Source: Alopecurus myosuroides (lineage: Eukaryota; Streptophyta; Magnoliopsida; Poales; Poaceae). From it: a stretch of 64,000 nucleotides of DNA. The notes beneath the pieces were generated by a model, which was not told the origin of the DNA, did not search any database, and saw only the letters and a list, made by a program, of their open reading frames with translations. The stretch lies in contig CM054058.1 in assembly GCA_028641055.1 (NCBI GenBank), positions 238,500,187 to 238,564,186 of the forward strand, in the 5' to 3' direction. The position numbers and the translations under genes were made by a program. Shown one piece after another: positions 10,601-22,159 of the stretch (within the stretch, counting starts at the first letter, position 1; each line of letters starts with the position of its first letter).

Positions 10601-13600
10601 AAATTTCATGCACTGGCCAATGCAACCAAAAATCCGAACTGATAAGAAAGGCTAGGAAATTCACATATACACTTCAAGACCCCCTCTCACGTGTGACTCA
10701 TGGAGGGAGAGACCAAAACGCGCGCGCGCGGGGGGGGGGGGGGGGGGGCGTAAGCCTAAGCGGCACGGGAGTCCTTACTTGGTCTTTTAACTTGACACCA
10801 AAACTGTAATTTTGTGAAATTGGTCTTCAAATCCCTAATATGTTTACACTTTTTACATTAAAAATGTAGTTCGTTTGTTCTATATTTAGCCTTATGCACA
10901 GCGCAGCTAAAATCCTCTGTAAGCTTCTGGCAATAAGGCTAGCTCCAATGCTGCCCATGTTGGTATCAGGAGGACAAAGTGCTTTTATTAAGGGAAGAGC
11001 TATCCAAGATAATTTTCTCTATGTCAAGAATGTGATCAAGGATGCCCACATCAAACAATCACCTCTGCTTTTTCTCAAATTGGATATTGCGAAAGCATTC
11101 GATTCTCTGGATTGGGGGTTTCTTCTGAGGGTTTTGGAGGCGATGGGCTTCGGCGTCAGATGGAGAAATTTAATTGCTTTGATCCTTGCGTCCTCCTCTT
11201 CGCGGATCATGCTCAATGGCCGTGCTGGGCTCCCTTTCCGGCATCTGCGTGGATTACGACAAGGGGATCCCCTATCCCCTATGTTGTTTATCCTTGCGCT
11301 AGAGCCTTTGCAGAGGTTGCTTGATCTGGCAACAGAGAGGGGCTTCCTCTCCCCGTTAAAACTGAAATCTGCAAGATTGCGCACAAGCTTCTACGCCGAT
11401 GATGCCGCCCTGTTCGTTAACCCCCTGCAGAGTGACATCACAGCTGTACATCTCATTCTGGAGCTGTTTGGACAGGTATCTGGGCTGCGCACAAGCTTCG
11501 ACAAATGTACTGCCTTTCCAATTGCTTGCGGCGCGATTTGTGTCGATGAGGTGCTCCTTGACTTCGGAGGCGTCAAGGGTGATCTGCCTTGCCGCTACCT
11601 GGGGCTTCCACTGGGAGTCAGAAAGCCGAGGAAGATCGACGTGCAACCACTTTTCGACAAAGTGGTGTCTAGGATGAAAGGTGGACGAGGAAAGATGCTG
11701 ACACGGAAAGGAAGACTAACTCTAATCAACAGCGTGATCACCTCCTCTGCCACCTACTTCCTCACCGCTTTCCCGGCTGAAAAATGGATGATCAAGAAGT
11801 TTGATAAGATCAGAAGGAATTTCCTTTGGGCCCCAGAGGAGGAGGCCACTGGGAGCAAGTGCCTTGTGAGTTGGAGGAAGGTTTGCGCGCCTTTGGCGTT
11901 TGGTGGGCTTGGCATCAAAGACTTGGGGGCTTTTAGCAGATCGTTAAGGCTCAGATGGGAATGGTTCCGGTGGGATGCGCAAGAGAGGCCTTGGAAGGGT
12001 ACTGCTACACCCTGTGATCATGCTGACAAAAGGTTGTTTCAGGCCTGCGCCGCAATCTCTGTCGGAAACGGTAAAACAGCAAGGTTTTGGGATGATGCCT
12101 GGCTCGATGGTTCTTCCCCAAGCGACATTGCGCCGCTGCTCTTGCCTTTGGCTTCTCGCAAGAATCTGTCTGTCAGTGAGGCCCTCAACAATGGCCGCTG
12201 GTTACGTGGGCTGCAGCGTATCTGCAATGACGATCAGTTGCAACAGTTTGTGACGCTCTGGGAACGAGTTAACCAGGTGCAGCTCTCCGAGGAACCTGAT
12301 TCGGCCAGATGGACCTTGACGGCACATGGCCAGTACACCGCGAAATCTGCTTACGCCGCGCAATTCATCGGCAGAATTAAGCAGCCGAGCCTCGAGGCTG
12401 TCTGGAGGCTATGGGCTGAGGGGAAGGTGAAGTTCTTTTTCTGGCTTTTGCTGCAGAACAGAAACTGGACAGCTGATAGACTGCAGGCGCGCGGCTGGCC
12501 GCACGACGACGTCTGCTGTCTGTGTAATCAACAAATTGAGACGGCCAATCACTTGGCGATGAACTGTTCTTTCACCAAAGAGGTTTGGTCCTACCTGCAG
12601 CCTTCGCACCCTACTGCTGTGACGTTACTGTCTTCCTTCAACATTGTTGGCGAGTGGTGGGCTGCCGTTCAGCAGGTCTCAGACAAAGAACAGAGAAAGA
12701 AGGATGCTGCCATTTCGGTCTACACCTTCTGGCACATCTGGAAGGAGAGGGGACGACGGATTTTCCAAAACTCCTCGATCACAGCTTCTTCCGTGGCTGC
12801 TCTAGTTAGAGATGACTTTCATTTGGTCTTGCTCGCCCGTGCAGGCGAGAGAGTTTAGAGGTGGCTCTTAGAGCACGTTGGTAGGGTTTGAGCGTGAACC
12901 TGTTTTGCACGCTGTTGGGCTTGATGGCCATTGTTGTAAAACATTCTTTTTCCCCTCTTATAATGCATAAAGCAGAACGCCTGCTGTTCATAGTCAAAAA
13001 AAATAAAATAATAATAATAATATGTATTTATTTAAATGTTATGCTGAGCAGAAAACTCCAGTTTGCTCATTTGTTTCTTCTTACACCTTCCATGTGTAGA
13101 TTCCTGAAAGCAAGGAAGTTTGAAATTGAGAAAGCCAAGCATATGTGGTCAGAAATGCTTAGATGGAGGAATGAATTTGGGGTCGACAATATAGAGGTAA
13201 ATTCATAATTGAACATGAACCAAGAGAACTAGTATGATGTCACTTACTTTACGTAAGTTCTAATATCGACACATGATCCTTTAGGAATTCAACTACACCG
13301 AGTTAAACGAAGTTAAGAAGTACTATCCACAATTTTACCATGGAGTGGATAAAGAGGGAAGGCCTGTCTATGTAGAACTGATTGGAAAAGTTAATGCCAA
13401 TAAACTAGTCAAAGTAACAACTCTTGACCGATATGTAAAGTATCATGTGAAGGAGTTCGAGAGATCTTTCCAGATGAGGTTCCCAGCTTGCTCCATTGCT
13501 GCAAAAAGGCACATAGACTCGTCTACTACTATTTTAGATGTGCAAGGGGTGGTATGTTTTCTTATGAGCAGGTTTTCTCTCATTAAATCCAATATATCTT

Positions 13601-16257
13601 GTTATAGTAGTCATTGGAATTTTTTTTAATAATTCAGGGATTAAAGAACTTCTCAAAAGATGCAAGGGAACTAATTATGCGTCTGCAGAAGATTGACAAT
13701 GATAACTATCCTGAGGTTGGTGATGCAATTGTTCTGCTTAAATGTTATTTTCACATTTTTTTTCTTTCAAAAATGCATGTATCTAGTCTCGTTTCAGTGT
13801 GTAGATTCATTTATTTCGGTCTGTACCTAGTCCACATTGAAATATCTAAAACATCTTATTGTAAACGGAGGGAGTAACCTTTTACTCTATGTGCCCATTT
13901 GTTTTCTCTTTTAAATTGCACATGGCTAATTGCTACTCATTATAAATGCTTTTGCAGACACTGTGCCGATTGTACATTATAAATGCTGGGCAGGGCTTCA
14001 AGATGTTATGGGGTACGATTAAATCATTTCTTGATCCACAAACTGCTTCTAAGATTCATGTAAGTACTGTACCTATTAATTTTGTATTTCTGCTGGACAA
14101 CATTTTGTTCATTGATTAAACATGTGTGTTAACATTTAGTGTATGTAATGGTTACCTCATCTATCGTTCTTATCAAGGTTCTTGGGAGCAAGTACCAAAA
14201 TAAGCTGCTTGAAATAATTGATGAGAGGTCAGTACCAGACTGTTAAAACTTTCATTCATTTAAACATAATAATTCGTTGTTCATGCATACTAGTGTTCAG
14301 CTTCTGCCTAATATTTTTAGTATCATTTTCAGTGAACTGCCAGATTTTCTTGGAGGCAAATGCAGGTGTGAAAATAATGGAGGTTGTTCAAAATCGGATA
14401 AAGGTCCTTGGAAGGATCCAAGCATAATAGAGGTTTTCTCCTCCTCACACTCTTAGTAGTGTCTGTCCTGATTTATATCACTAACATACTGTATCTTCCA
14501 TGTTTTCAGAGGGTCCACAATGGTGAAGCAAACTATGGTCGACAAATTCTTGCCATATCAAGCACCGACAGGAAGGCGGTTTCTTATACTAAGCTTCGTC
14601 ATTCGGCTGTAAGCATACATTGTTAGGATCATGTAAATGACTAGATCACCTTAAAATTTTCATTGAAAGCTTCATCTTGTTCCTTTTTGGATCAGAAAAA
14701 ATCCAGTGACGCCTCAGCCGAGTTTACATCTGAAGTAGAAGATATTACGTCTCCTGCTGCTCCAGTGGACACCATTGTGAACCCTGATTTAAACCTTCTT
14801 CCTGAGGCAAGTATATACCCCCTTCAAGCATAACCCAATTCAGGATATGAACCAATCCTACCACTAGAAGTACGCAAATTCTATGTCCAATTGCCAAAAT
14901 ATCATATAATTTTATAATGTCTATTTGGTATTTCAACTTCCTGAGATTAAGCCGTAGCAGTCTAATATCTAAAACTACGATAATAAGTGGAGAAGTGCCC
15001 CTGCGTTCCTGCTAGATTCTTAATTTGCTGCTTAAATTCTTTTTTTCCAGTAATTTTTGCTGGTCAGTATGCTCATTGATTCATCTTTCAAACTTGCAGC
15101 CAAAATCTCCAGGACAGGCTTCAATTTCTGGTGCTACTCCTGTTGTAGAGGAAAGCATCCCCACTGCTATTGAGAAGCCAGTGGATGATACCTGCAACAG
15201 TCGAAGAGCCACCTCAATGGCTTTTACCTCAGGTTTTAATGTATTGATATCACTCTTCTTAATGAGAAGTTACTGTGACTTATGTCCAGATTGCACAGAC
15301 TAACTAGAAACATACTCACCCCATAATGAACCATCTGTACGGAAAGTATTTCTTTTGGGTATATATATTCTTCATAGGTTTTTACTTAACAGTATGTTAT
15401 TAAAACAGCTCCACTATGAGTTTAACGAATTTATATTGACTAGTTATATGTTGCATGCTTCATTCAGGTTCTTTCTCCATGAGAAATATGCCTATGATAC
15501 TGGGAGTGCTACGAACTCGGATTGTTACCTATCTGACAGTTATAGTTATGAGCCTTTTTATGGTGATCCGTTCTGTCAGAAGCAGAGTGTCTGAAAGGTT
15601 CTCGAGGCGGTCCGACGCCTCTAATCGCTACTGTGGGGACATTTCTCAAGATCTGGAGTTTAAGGAAGAGATCCGACGTCCATCTCCTTCTCGATACACA
15701 GAAAATGATACCCTACCGTATGTATTAAGGCGTCTTCATGAACTGGAAGAGAAGGTGCATGTACTTGAACGAAAGCCGTCTGAAATGCCAGTTGAAAAAG
15801 AGGAAGTGCTCAATGCAGCTGTCCGCCGCGTGGATGCGTTGGAAGCTGAGCTTATTTCTACAAAGAAGGTACCTCTAGTTAGTTAAGCTCGAGCATTCGT
15901 GGTTGGTGCCTGTAACAGTTTTACCCGATTTCATGATTTACACCACACGCATGAGAAACAACCTGATGCAGGCCTTCTGTCCATTCATTTGGGTACTACT
16001 AGTATTTTCTTCCTTATTAACCTACCTCCGTTTGTATCATATGCAGGCGCTCTATGAGACATTGATAAGGCAGGACGAGCTGCTTGCATATATTGAACGA
16101 CAAAACAGTATCAAGTTTCAGGTATATGGTTTGCTCCTATCGTTTGTTCGTCTCCTTCAAGTTCTGAAAGGGGGCACGTTCTTGATGGTTACCCCTTCTT
16201 CTTTTTCTTATTTTTGTTCCATCTGTTAACTTGCAGAAAAAGAGGTTTTGCTTCTAA
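7646..16257 (+). CDS. Sec14-nodulin (SFH-type) phosphatidylinositol transfer protein, 14 exons
   Basis: Coding exons: 7646-7679, 8270-8567, 13100-13196, 13285-13551, 13638-13715, 13958-14059, 14178-14227, 14333-14432, 14510-14608, 14696-14806, 15100-15232, 15468-15868, 16047-16121, 16237-16257. They join in phase to 621 aa. The product should exchange phosphatidylinositol and phosphatidylcholine at membranes and help supply phosphoinositides for polarized growth (family knowledge). Domains: short [11 protein letters not shown] start; basic stretch KRKSKKK; CRAL-TRIO N-terminal helices (~80-130); CRAL-TRIO lipid-binding fold (~145-340, with '[13 protein letters not shown]' and '[11 protein letters not shown]'); hydrophobic segment (~467-490); coiled coil (~535-610); basic nodulin-type tail ending KKRFCF. 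All introns are GT-AG except intron 10, which starts GCAAGT. Exon 2 has two in-frame acceptors six bases apart (exon at 8270 or 8276). Exon 1 ends at a strong GTGAGT donor. The gene appears intact. The start was chosen because the SARP-type N-terminus matches the family. Confidence 0.9.
8672..9288. mobile_element. MITE with ~100-bp inverted repeats (MULE-like), in SFH intron 2
   Basis: The left end (GGTAAAGTATACCTTTCAC...) and the reverse complement of the right end (GGATAACGTACACTTTTCAC...) stay similar for about 100 bp, through 'GTATCTGAA.GGAGCAATAAT' and 'AATACCAGATAAATCATT'. Flanks TATATATTT (8662-8670) and TATATATTC (9289-9297) look like a ~9-bp target duplication, typical of Mutator-like elements. 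No coding capacity. Confidence 0.6.
9300..10887. repeat. Composite repeat-derived stretch of SFH intron 2
   Basis: No gene seen. The left part (9303-9440) has spaced repeats of a '(c)agaactacag(g/a)tttaggg' motif. 'AATTTCGCAAAATTACAG' (about 9306) recurs inverted near 10810-10830 (complement AATTTCACAAAATTACAG), so the block may be one inverted-repeat element. A minus-strand retroelement-tail-like stretch follows at 9500-9720. Poly-G is at 10730-10748. Confidence 0.35.
10730..10748 (+). repeat. Poly-G run preceded by (CG)n
   Basis: Nineteen consecutive G directly follow 'cgcgcgcgcg'. This is a homopolymer with G-quadruplex potential; its true length may be uncertain in assembly. Confidence 0.9.
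10888..13023 (+). mobile_element. 5'-truncated LINE (reverse transcriptase) in SFH intron 2
   Basis: The frame from 10894 to 12858 is open for 654 codons. It has non-LTR RT motifs: '[12 protein letters not shown]', '[13 protein letters not shown]', the catalytic '[10 protein letters not shown]', 'KCTAFPI' and 'CRYLGLPLG', then a C-terminal zinc-binding-in-RT domain ([18 protein letters not shown]). The endonuclease and first RT block are missing, so it is truncated at the 5' end inside the RT. A ~140-bp 3' tail ends in an A-rich stretch (aaaaaaataaaataataat, about 12997-13023). The orientation matches the host gene. It lies in the intron and cannot mobilize itself without the endonuclease. 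No clear target duplication was found by eye. Confidence 0.85.
13840..13877. mobile_element. Stowaway-type MITE end fragment in SFH intron 5
   Basis: 'AAACGGAGGGAGTA' at about 13863-13876 is the terminal sequence of Triticeae Stowaway elements. Only one end is recognisable in this 242-bp intron. Confidence 0.5.
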
Positions 16258-16452
16258 GCACTGGAGTGCATAAATTCCCAGGTATCCCTTTTCCTCCAGG
16301 ACGGGATACCACTGTTCCCAATTGGAGGCATATATTTGTTCCGGTGTAAAGTTGTGCAAGTAATTCGAAGAGAAGTGCAGGCAGGCATTTTGCCGCCTCT
16401 GTGATGTCCTAGGCGTACAGTAGTACATTGTTGATGCTTGGAACTTGTTAAA

Positions 16453-16564
16453 TACTCCCTCCGTTTCAAAATAATTGTCTCAAAGTTGGACAAAAGTGGA
16501 TGTATCTTAAGATACATCCACTTTTGTCTAACTTTGAGACAATCATTTTGAGACGGAGGGGGTA
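16453..16564. mobile_element. Stowaway MITE (~110 bp)
   Basis: TA target duplication, then CTCCCTCCGTTTCAAAATAA and its inverted partner, forming a near-perfect hairpin (TTGTCTCAAAGTTGGACAAA against its complement). It lies ~200 bp past the SFH stop codon, possibly inside the 3'UTR or just downstream. Confidence 0.9.
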
Positions 16565-18413
16565 CAAGGGTGTACGGTACATAATTCAGAAATACAGGAG
16601 TGTACAGTACAGAATCTGTGCCGTGTCTCATTGCGAAAGGCCTTTTAAAGTCTTGTCCATCTAGGTTTATTATCATTGAACGTTGAATTTCTGGCCTGAA
16701 GAACGCTAGCATCCATGCATGGTGATCGCATTGATCCGTCGGACTTTTGAGCTTAAAGCAGCCCAATTTTCAGAATGCGGCGTATGTGATTCTAGCTAGA
16801 CTTCAGACTTGGGAGTGCCTTTCCCCACTGACGCCGTTCGTCGTGAATCGCACTGTAGTGGGATACTTGCTCATAAGTCGTACTGTAATACGGCTAGTGT
16901 CCATTTTGTCCGTGGAGAAGTTGGAGGCAGGTGAGAGCATCTCCTTGTATCGGTCTACTTGAGCCGGGGACGTCTCTGGAACCAAAATCGTGAGGTAGCC
17001 AGGTAGGTGATTGGTTGTAAGTTTGGTTTTGGTGCACTTTTGAAGAGCTTATGTCATCTTTTGACCTAACATAGTGGTGGAGAATGGAAAATATATTCTT
17101 CAGAAAAGGGAACTCTACAGGTCCTTACGCAAGCGAACGGCAGACACAGATTCAATTCAATTCTGGTTTGACTACAAGCCTGTCTGTTATCAATCTGAAG
17201 GAAAGGGAGAATGCATATTCCACATGATACCTGTGGTACAGTCCACGCCAAGAACGGTCATAGCTTTTCGTGGCACCCTGTTGTGATCCTGGAGACACCA
17301 TCATGCGTATAATGGCGTGAGATCAGCCAATCAAGGCCTACGCGCACCAGCCAGCCGCACGACCATCTCCAATCTCCTGGAGCGGGTGATTGGTCGATTG
17401 CTCCACTGGTTCGTGTAGGATTTGACCCGCCCGATTCTGCCACTTGTTGCGACAGGAGGTAATGCTGCTTCCACATTCGACGCTTCCAATTCCAGCTCCT
17501 TTCCCTGTTTGGGCGTCCCGTTTTAACCTCAGACGTTAGGGTCGCCGTCAGGCAGGCGGCCACACGGACGAGCTCATAGACAACACGTGAGTGATCGAGA
17601 TGATAATTGGACCATGGTGTGTGTGCCAATGAAGCATAGTTTCATGTTGCTGTAGCCGTAGCATAGCGTACTCGTTCTCATGTTGCTGTAGCCTGTAGCA
17701 TGAACAACAATTGCAGCCAATTGGTAGCACACGCATGACGCAGCGGCTTGTCTCCATCAGACTGAACCTAGTCTTATATTTATGTGCAGTTAACTTGCTG
17801 TTGGGCTGCTGGTGCATGTTGCAGATTCCTGTCAACTAGGGGCTGGACGTGACATGCAAAGGAAAAGAGAATCGTGCTAAAAACCATCCGTTTCCAGTGG
17901 CACGACTGTAGCCACTTTGTTCTGTTCCGGAGCAGTGAAGCGAAGGGACTACTTCCAGGACAGCTGACTGAATGGAGCATTTGCATATTCACCACGCACA
18001 CCCAAGCTGTGAAAACTGAAGGTGTCCCCTAGATTCAGATTCTCGTGCTGGGACGTCACGGGATCCAGTTGACCCATGTCTCGCCCACAGATTTTCACGT
18101 ACCCGGATTTGATGTGTGGAGGCCGTGACGTTGTGAATCCGCCGGTGGTTGTAATGTCGGCTTCTGTTGATGGTCCAGCTTAACTGACAGTGGCGACAGA
18201 ATACATGGATGAAAACTGAAGCTGTATATATTCTGATGCTTCTCGAGTGGCGAAGGCTTGTAGTTGTAGTAGCCCCGTAGGATGCCTGATGTCACGGTTC
18301 ACAAATAAAGTAAGTGCTGTTTGGAATTGTACTTTGGACATATGCTTCTTAGTTCTGAGGTCACCAAATAGACCGTCTGGGCTTGTTAGCCTAGGCAACT
18401 GATGTAACAGCTT
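16565..18413. other. Intergenic stretch without a recognisable gene
   Basis: Short ORFs on both strands (for example 17074-17286 +) lack recognisable domains. SFH polyadenylation presumably falls near the start. No repeat family recognised. Confidence 0.4.
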
Positions 18414-18421
18414 CTAATAAC

Positions 18422-18927
18422 CAAAGTTTATAATAGCGGGCTATCGCATATAACCCCGGCGATTTCGGAAGGTACGAAAGGTTATAGCCAGGCTATAACC
18501 ATATAACCGTTTTGCTAAAATATTGAAAAATATTAAAATTTAGACAACATATTATCATATATATATCATTATTCACATATTCATAATGTAATAATATAGT
18601 TATATAAGATGTACGAGTAATTAAGAGTTTAAGTAGTAGCTATTCACGACATAGTTCAGTAGTCGCCATGGGACGCACTCGCACCTCACAACAACAGTTA
18701 TACCATCAACGGTGGTTGATTTGGGCTCCAAAATTGGTCGAGTTGACAAATTTTAGAACAAAATTTTTGGTCCGCTGGATGGGATATAACCGGGCTAAGG
18801 GGCTAAATCGGGGCTGTATCCATTTAGCCGAGCTATTAGCGGCTATTGTCCATTCAGTCTATGAAGACTCTAGCCGGAGTCTCTCGGAAGGCTATAGCCG
18901 GGCTATGACCGGCTATTTAAAACTTTG
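18422..18927. mobile_element. hAT-like MITE (506 bp)
   Basis: Ends are CAAAGTTTATAATAGC (left) and, inverted, CAAAGTTTTAAATAGC (right). They are flanked by an 8-bp near-duplication, CTAATAAC (18414-18421) and CTAAGAAC (18928-18935). Eight-base duplications are the hAT signature. The interior repeats 'GGCTATAGCC'-like palindromes near both ends; the centre is AT-rich and non-coding. Confidence 0.65.
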
Positions 18928-19139
18928 CTAAGAACACAATCACGCTCTATTCTTCGTAAGTTTCTGATCGACGTAACAGTCTAGACTATTACCTCTTAGA
19001 AAATAAAACAATTTCAACTGCTAGGAACACTTTACACTTTTGGATCTGATAAATATTTTCCGCAACCATGTCAATATATGGTGCCCAATTCAAGTTCTCT
19101 ATGCATCTAAGTACCTAATGAAATTTAGTCTCCTTCATT

Positions 19140-19700
19140 TCTTTTTTGGATAAAGAGCAATTTATTACTTAAAAATATTAATTATACACCAGCCCACTGT
19201 ATAACCAAGATTCACACAACCCCAACAGACTGACAAAAGTTTCAAAAAAGAAAAACAAGAATAAAATGAATCATGAAGAACTATAATTCGCCTGTGGAGC
19301 TAGAGAACCAATCCTTAAATCACAAAAATATCCCTCACGTATTCTTCAACTGTGTAGATACCTCCATAAATATATCTTGATTCTCCACACGATGTAGAGA
19401 TGACCATGAATGGAGCAAACCGCTACACCGGTAGACGACCTGCATAAGAGAGAAAAAAATGACTAGAAACATTGTCATTCCTATATAGCCAAACCAACCA
19501 TATCACGGAAAGCTCTCCCACCGTAATAAAAATTCTAAACTTGTGATCTATTTCATGTAGCCAATTGCCAAAAATATTTGCAGCACTACGTGGCGGATAC
19601 AAGTTAGAGTCTATTTGGATGACTAACCATATGAAACGAGCAAACTTCCGCCAAAAGAGTAAGTGTGGATCATCCCATTATGATGACATAACACATACCT
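19140..19700 (-). pseudogene. Decayed LINE C-terminal (zf-RVT end) remnant
   Basis: A minus-strand translation from about 19690 downward gives a weakly open stretch resembling the end of plant LINE proteins: 'FGNWLHEI', then 'LSVIWLVWLYRNDNV', matching the usual 'W.IW..RND..F' block. A T-rich tail complement lies near 19140-19160. Several stops occur. Best read as an old LINE 3' end. Confidence 0.45.
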
Positions 19701-19844
19701 GGTACTTCCATGCTAGTTGTGTTTTAGAAGGTTGTTTTTTATAAGGATTACTCCATTGTGATTTTTTTGTTTTGAAAAAGGGAGTTATCCCAACCTCTAC
19801 ACTCCTTTGTGAATATAATCATGCAAATATTTCATTTTTAGTGG

Positions 19845-19941
19845 TACTCCCTCTGATCCTATTTAATTGTCGTGACCTGTGTACAAATTTATACATATGT
19901 AGTTCAGTTTTCGCGTCACATATTTTGGACCGGAGGGAGTA
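19845..19941. mobile_element. Stowaway MITE (~97 bp)
   Basis: TA, then CTCCCTCTGATCC at the left and GGACCGGAGGGAG, then TA, at the right. Inverted ends are slightly diverged. Confidence 0.85.
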
Positions 19942-20187
19942 TCTTTATTTCCATATTATCAATCAACTAGCATGTCTGATTGAATCAAATCTTTATATAT
20001 AGATTATACCGAGAATTTTATATTCTCATGTAGATTCTACCAAAGTTTATCAATCCCTTGTGACAGTTGGATCGAAGCCAGCATGCTGCAAGCCTGTGAC
20101 CAATTAAATCTTGTCTGAAATTCAATGGAAATTGTATCACTCTTATGTCACAGAATACTATATAGAGTTGGGTATTGGTAAAATCTA

Positions 20188-20536
20188 CTTTGGCTCTTGG
20201 TGTGCATGCATCTGCTATTTAAAAATAATATTTTAACATGTTAAAAAGTTTCGGAATAAAATTTCACGGATACATCTCCACACCCCCTATCTGTTTACAA
20301 AGTTCGTTCGCGAAAACTTATATTATTTGTGGCATGTGTAAAAAAAAGTTTCATAAAAAGGCCTATTTTAGCGTCAAAGTTCGTCGATTTACACAAGTCA
20401 CCAAGAATATCGTTTTTTCATGAAACGATTTTATGACCACGTAGCATGTAAACATCTATACGTAATTTTTTTCTAATTCTTTTAACATTTCAAAATGTGT
20501 GTTTAAATAACGGATGCATATGCCCGCACTAGCCAA
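20188..20536. mobile_element. Inverted-repeat MITE (~350 bp), family not identified
   Basis: Left 'TTGGCTCTTGGTG..TGCATGCATCTGCTATTTAAA' (in parts) pairs with the reverse complement of the right end, 'TTGGCTAGTGCGGGCATATGCATCCG..ATTTAAA' (in parts). Similarity continues inward through 'TTTTAACATGTTAAAA'. No ORF of note. Borders are approximate. Confidence 0.55.
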
Positions 20537-20539
20537 AAC

Positions 20540-21137
20540 ACCTATTTTATTTACTTTGCTAGCTGGGAAGTTCAAACTTTATTCTCAGAATTTTCACAAC
20601 ATACTTCTACGTGCTTCCTCCATCATATTACATCAGAGAACCCAAAGATATCCAGAGCCCGAGCTCCCACAACCTAAAAAAGTACTAATATATTATTAAT
20701 ACTGCGCATGCATAGGAATAAAGTCGTAATATATTCTCTGTGATTGTGAGCCAACAGAATGTGTGGAAACCAGAAAACTAGGGCCGCGTAATCAGATTCA
20801 TGCAAGGACGGCTTGGCTCGAAGGGTCGTTATACACTGGTCAAAAGGGAACTGGAATGGAGGGGTAGGTGCCTTTGAATATATGCATAGTACTTTTCAAA
20901 TGGCAATCATAGTGTAACACTAAAAAACAATCAAAAATATATAGAGAAGCATGGCTTGCACCTGGCGAACGCTATAAATTAACAACCGCCAATTAATCCG
21001 AGCCCTACCGTGAGCCACTACAGGGGAATCACAAAAAGGACATCAACCTCTACTTGCACGGTTGCACCAATGCAAGGCATATACTTTTTCATATGCTCCT
21101 ACAATTTCAATAACTTTTGTTGTGCCAACTTGGTATC
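20540..21137. other. Intergenic stretch, nothing recognised
   Basis: AT-rich, no credible ORF, no repeat ends identified by eye. Confidence 0.4.
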
Positions 21138-21263
21138 TACTCCCTCCGTTCACAAATAGATGACTTTTATTTGTCTAAATATGAATGTATTTGGACACAA
21201 ACATATCTTCATACATTCATATTTGGACAAATAGAAGTCATCTATTTAGGAACGGAGGGAGTA
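21138..21263. mobile_element. Stowaway MITE (~126 bp)
   Basis: TA-flanked CTCCCTCCGTTCACAAATAG with a near-perfect inverted partner ending GAACGGAGGGAG. The hairpin arms contain 'ATGACTT.TATTTGTC' and 'AATATGAATGTAT'. Confidence 0.92.
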
Positions 21264-22150
21264 GTACATATCGGAAGTTATAATTCATATAACGCTAGAA
21301 CCATCAAGGTATGAAACTATGTAAATTTGCACCATTGACTTTGCCCGTCGAGACTTGTGCCCTTGTTGCTTTCTACTTTGAACAAAGAAACATCTCGATG
21401 CTTGTTGACTAATAAATAAACAATATGGTGACTTGGCATTTGCGCGAGTAGAGTATATTTCCCATTATTATAGTAATTCATGAACTGTTTGTTAATAAAT
21501 AAAAATACTTTATAACCTATTTTTTTAATTTTAATTTTAATTTTATTTTTGGTAATAAATAACTAGTGTATTATAAACATGAAATTCAAATAAACCTCTA
21601 TGAAAAGTCTCCTACTTCGAGCTTAAGGCCTAATGATGCCGAGATTGTTGAGATGCATGGATTGAGAATCGCTCCTATGTAAGTATTAATATTAGTTAAA
21701 TATATATGGGATAATTTCATACGTGCATAAATTTCACGAGAAGTTATTTCATTCACTAGAAAACAAATATGAGTGCAAGAGAAACAACAAGATAAAGTAA
21801 AACACAAATTTGATACAAACTCGGGTTAAACCTAAAAAAACTTAACTAATATCGTCCTCGTCTTCTTCATCAACATGTGCAGGTTGAACACCAGCATCCT
21901 CATCATTTGAAGGAACTCAAACTTTTCCAACTCACTATCTTCCATTTGAGAGCCTCGGGTGAACATGACATCTGGTGGCCTTCTCTCAATCATTGTAATT
22001 TGTAGCATCTGAGACCTAGAATTAGCCCTATGTGCCATCACATGTGTGCCCTTGCAAATAAAAATGATGGCCTACGGTGCTTTTTATAATCATGTTCTCT
22101 TTCTTTCTTTCTTCTTCTTCTTCTTCTTCTTCTTCAATGAACTAGAAGCA
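21264..22150. other. AT-rich intergenic stretch with a (CTT)n microsatellite
   Basis: No recognisable gene. A pyrimidine-rich (CTTT)n/(CTT)n run occupies about 22092-22134, just before a LINE remnant. Confidence 0.6.
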
Positions 22151-22159
22151 CCTACAAGG

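Noticed and set aside
12997..13060. Target-site duplication for the intron 2 LINE
   Set aside because: Flanks share only short T/A-rich similarity (TATTTA), not distinguishable from chance.
17074..17286. Small plus-strand gene downstream of SFH
   Set aside because: 70 codons, no motif, overlapping minus ORF, and no supporting signals.
21832..22041. Minus-strand 69-codon ORF
   Set aside because: No recognisable domain and AT-rich surroundings; could be an old exon, but nothing supports it.
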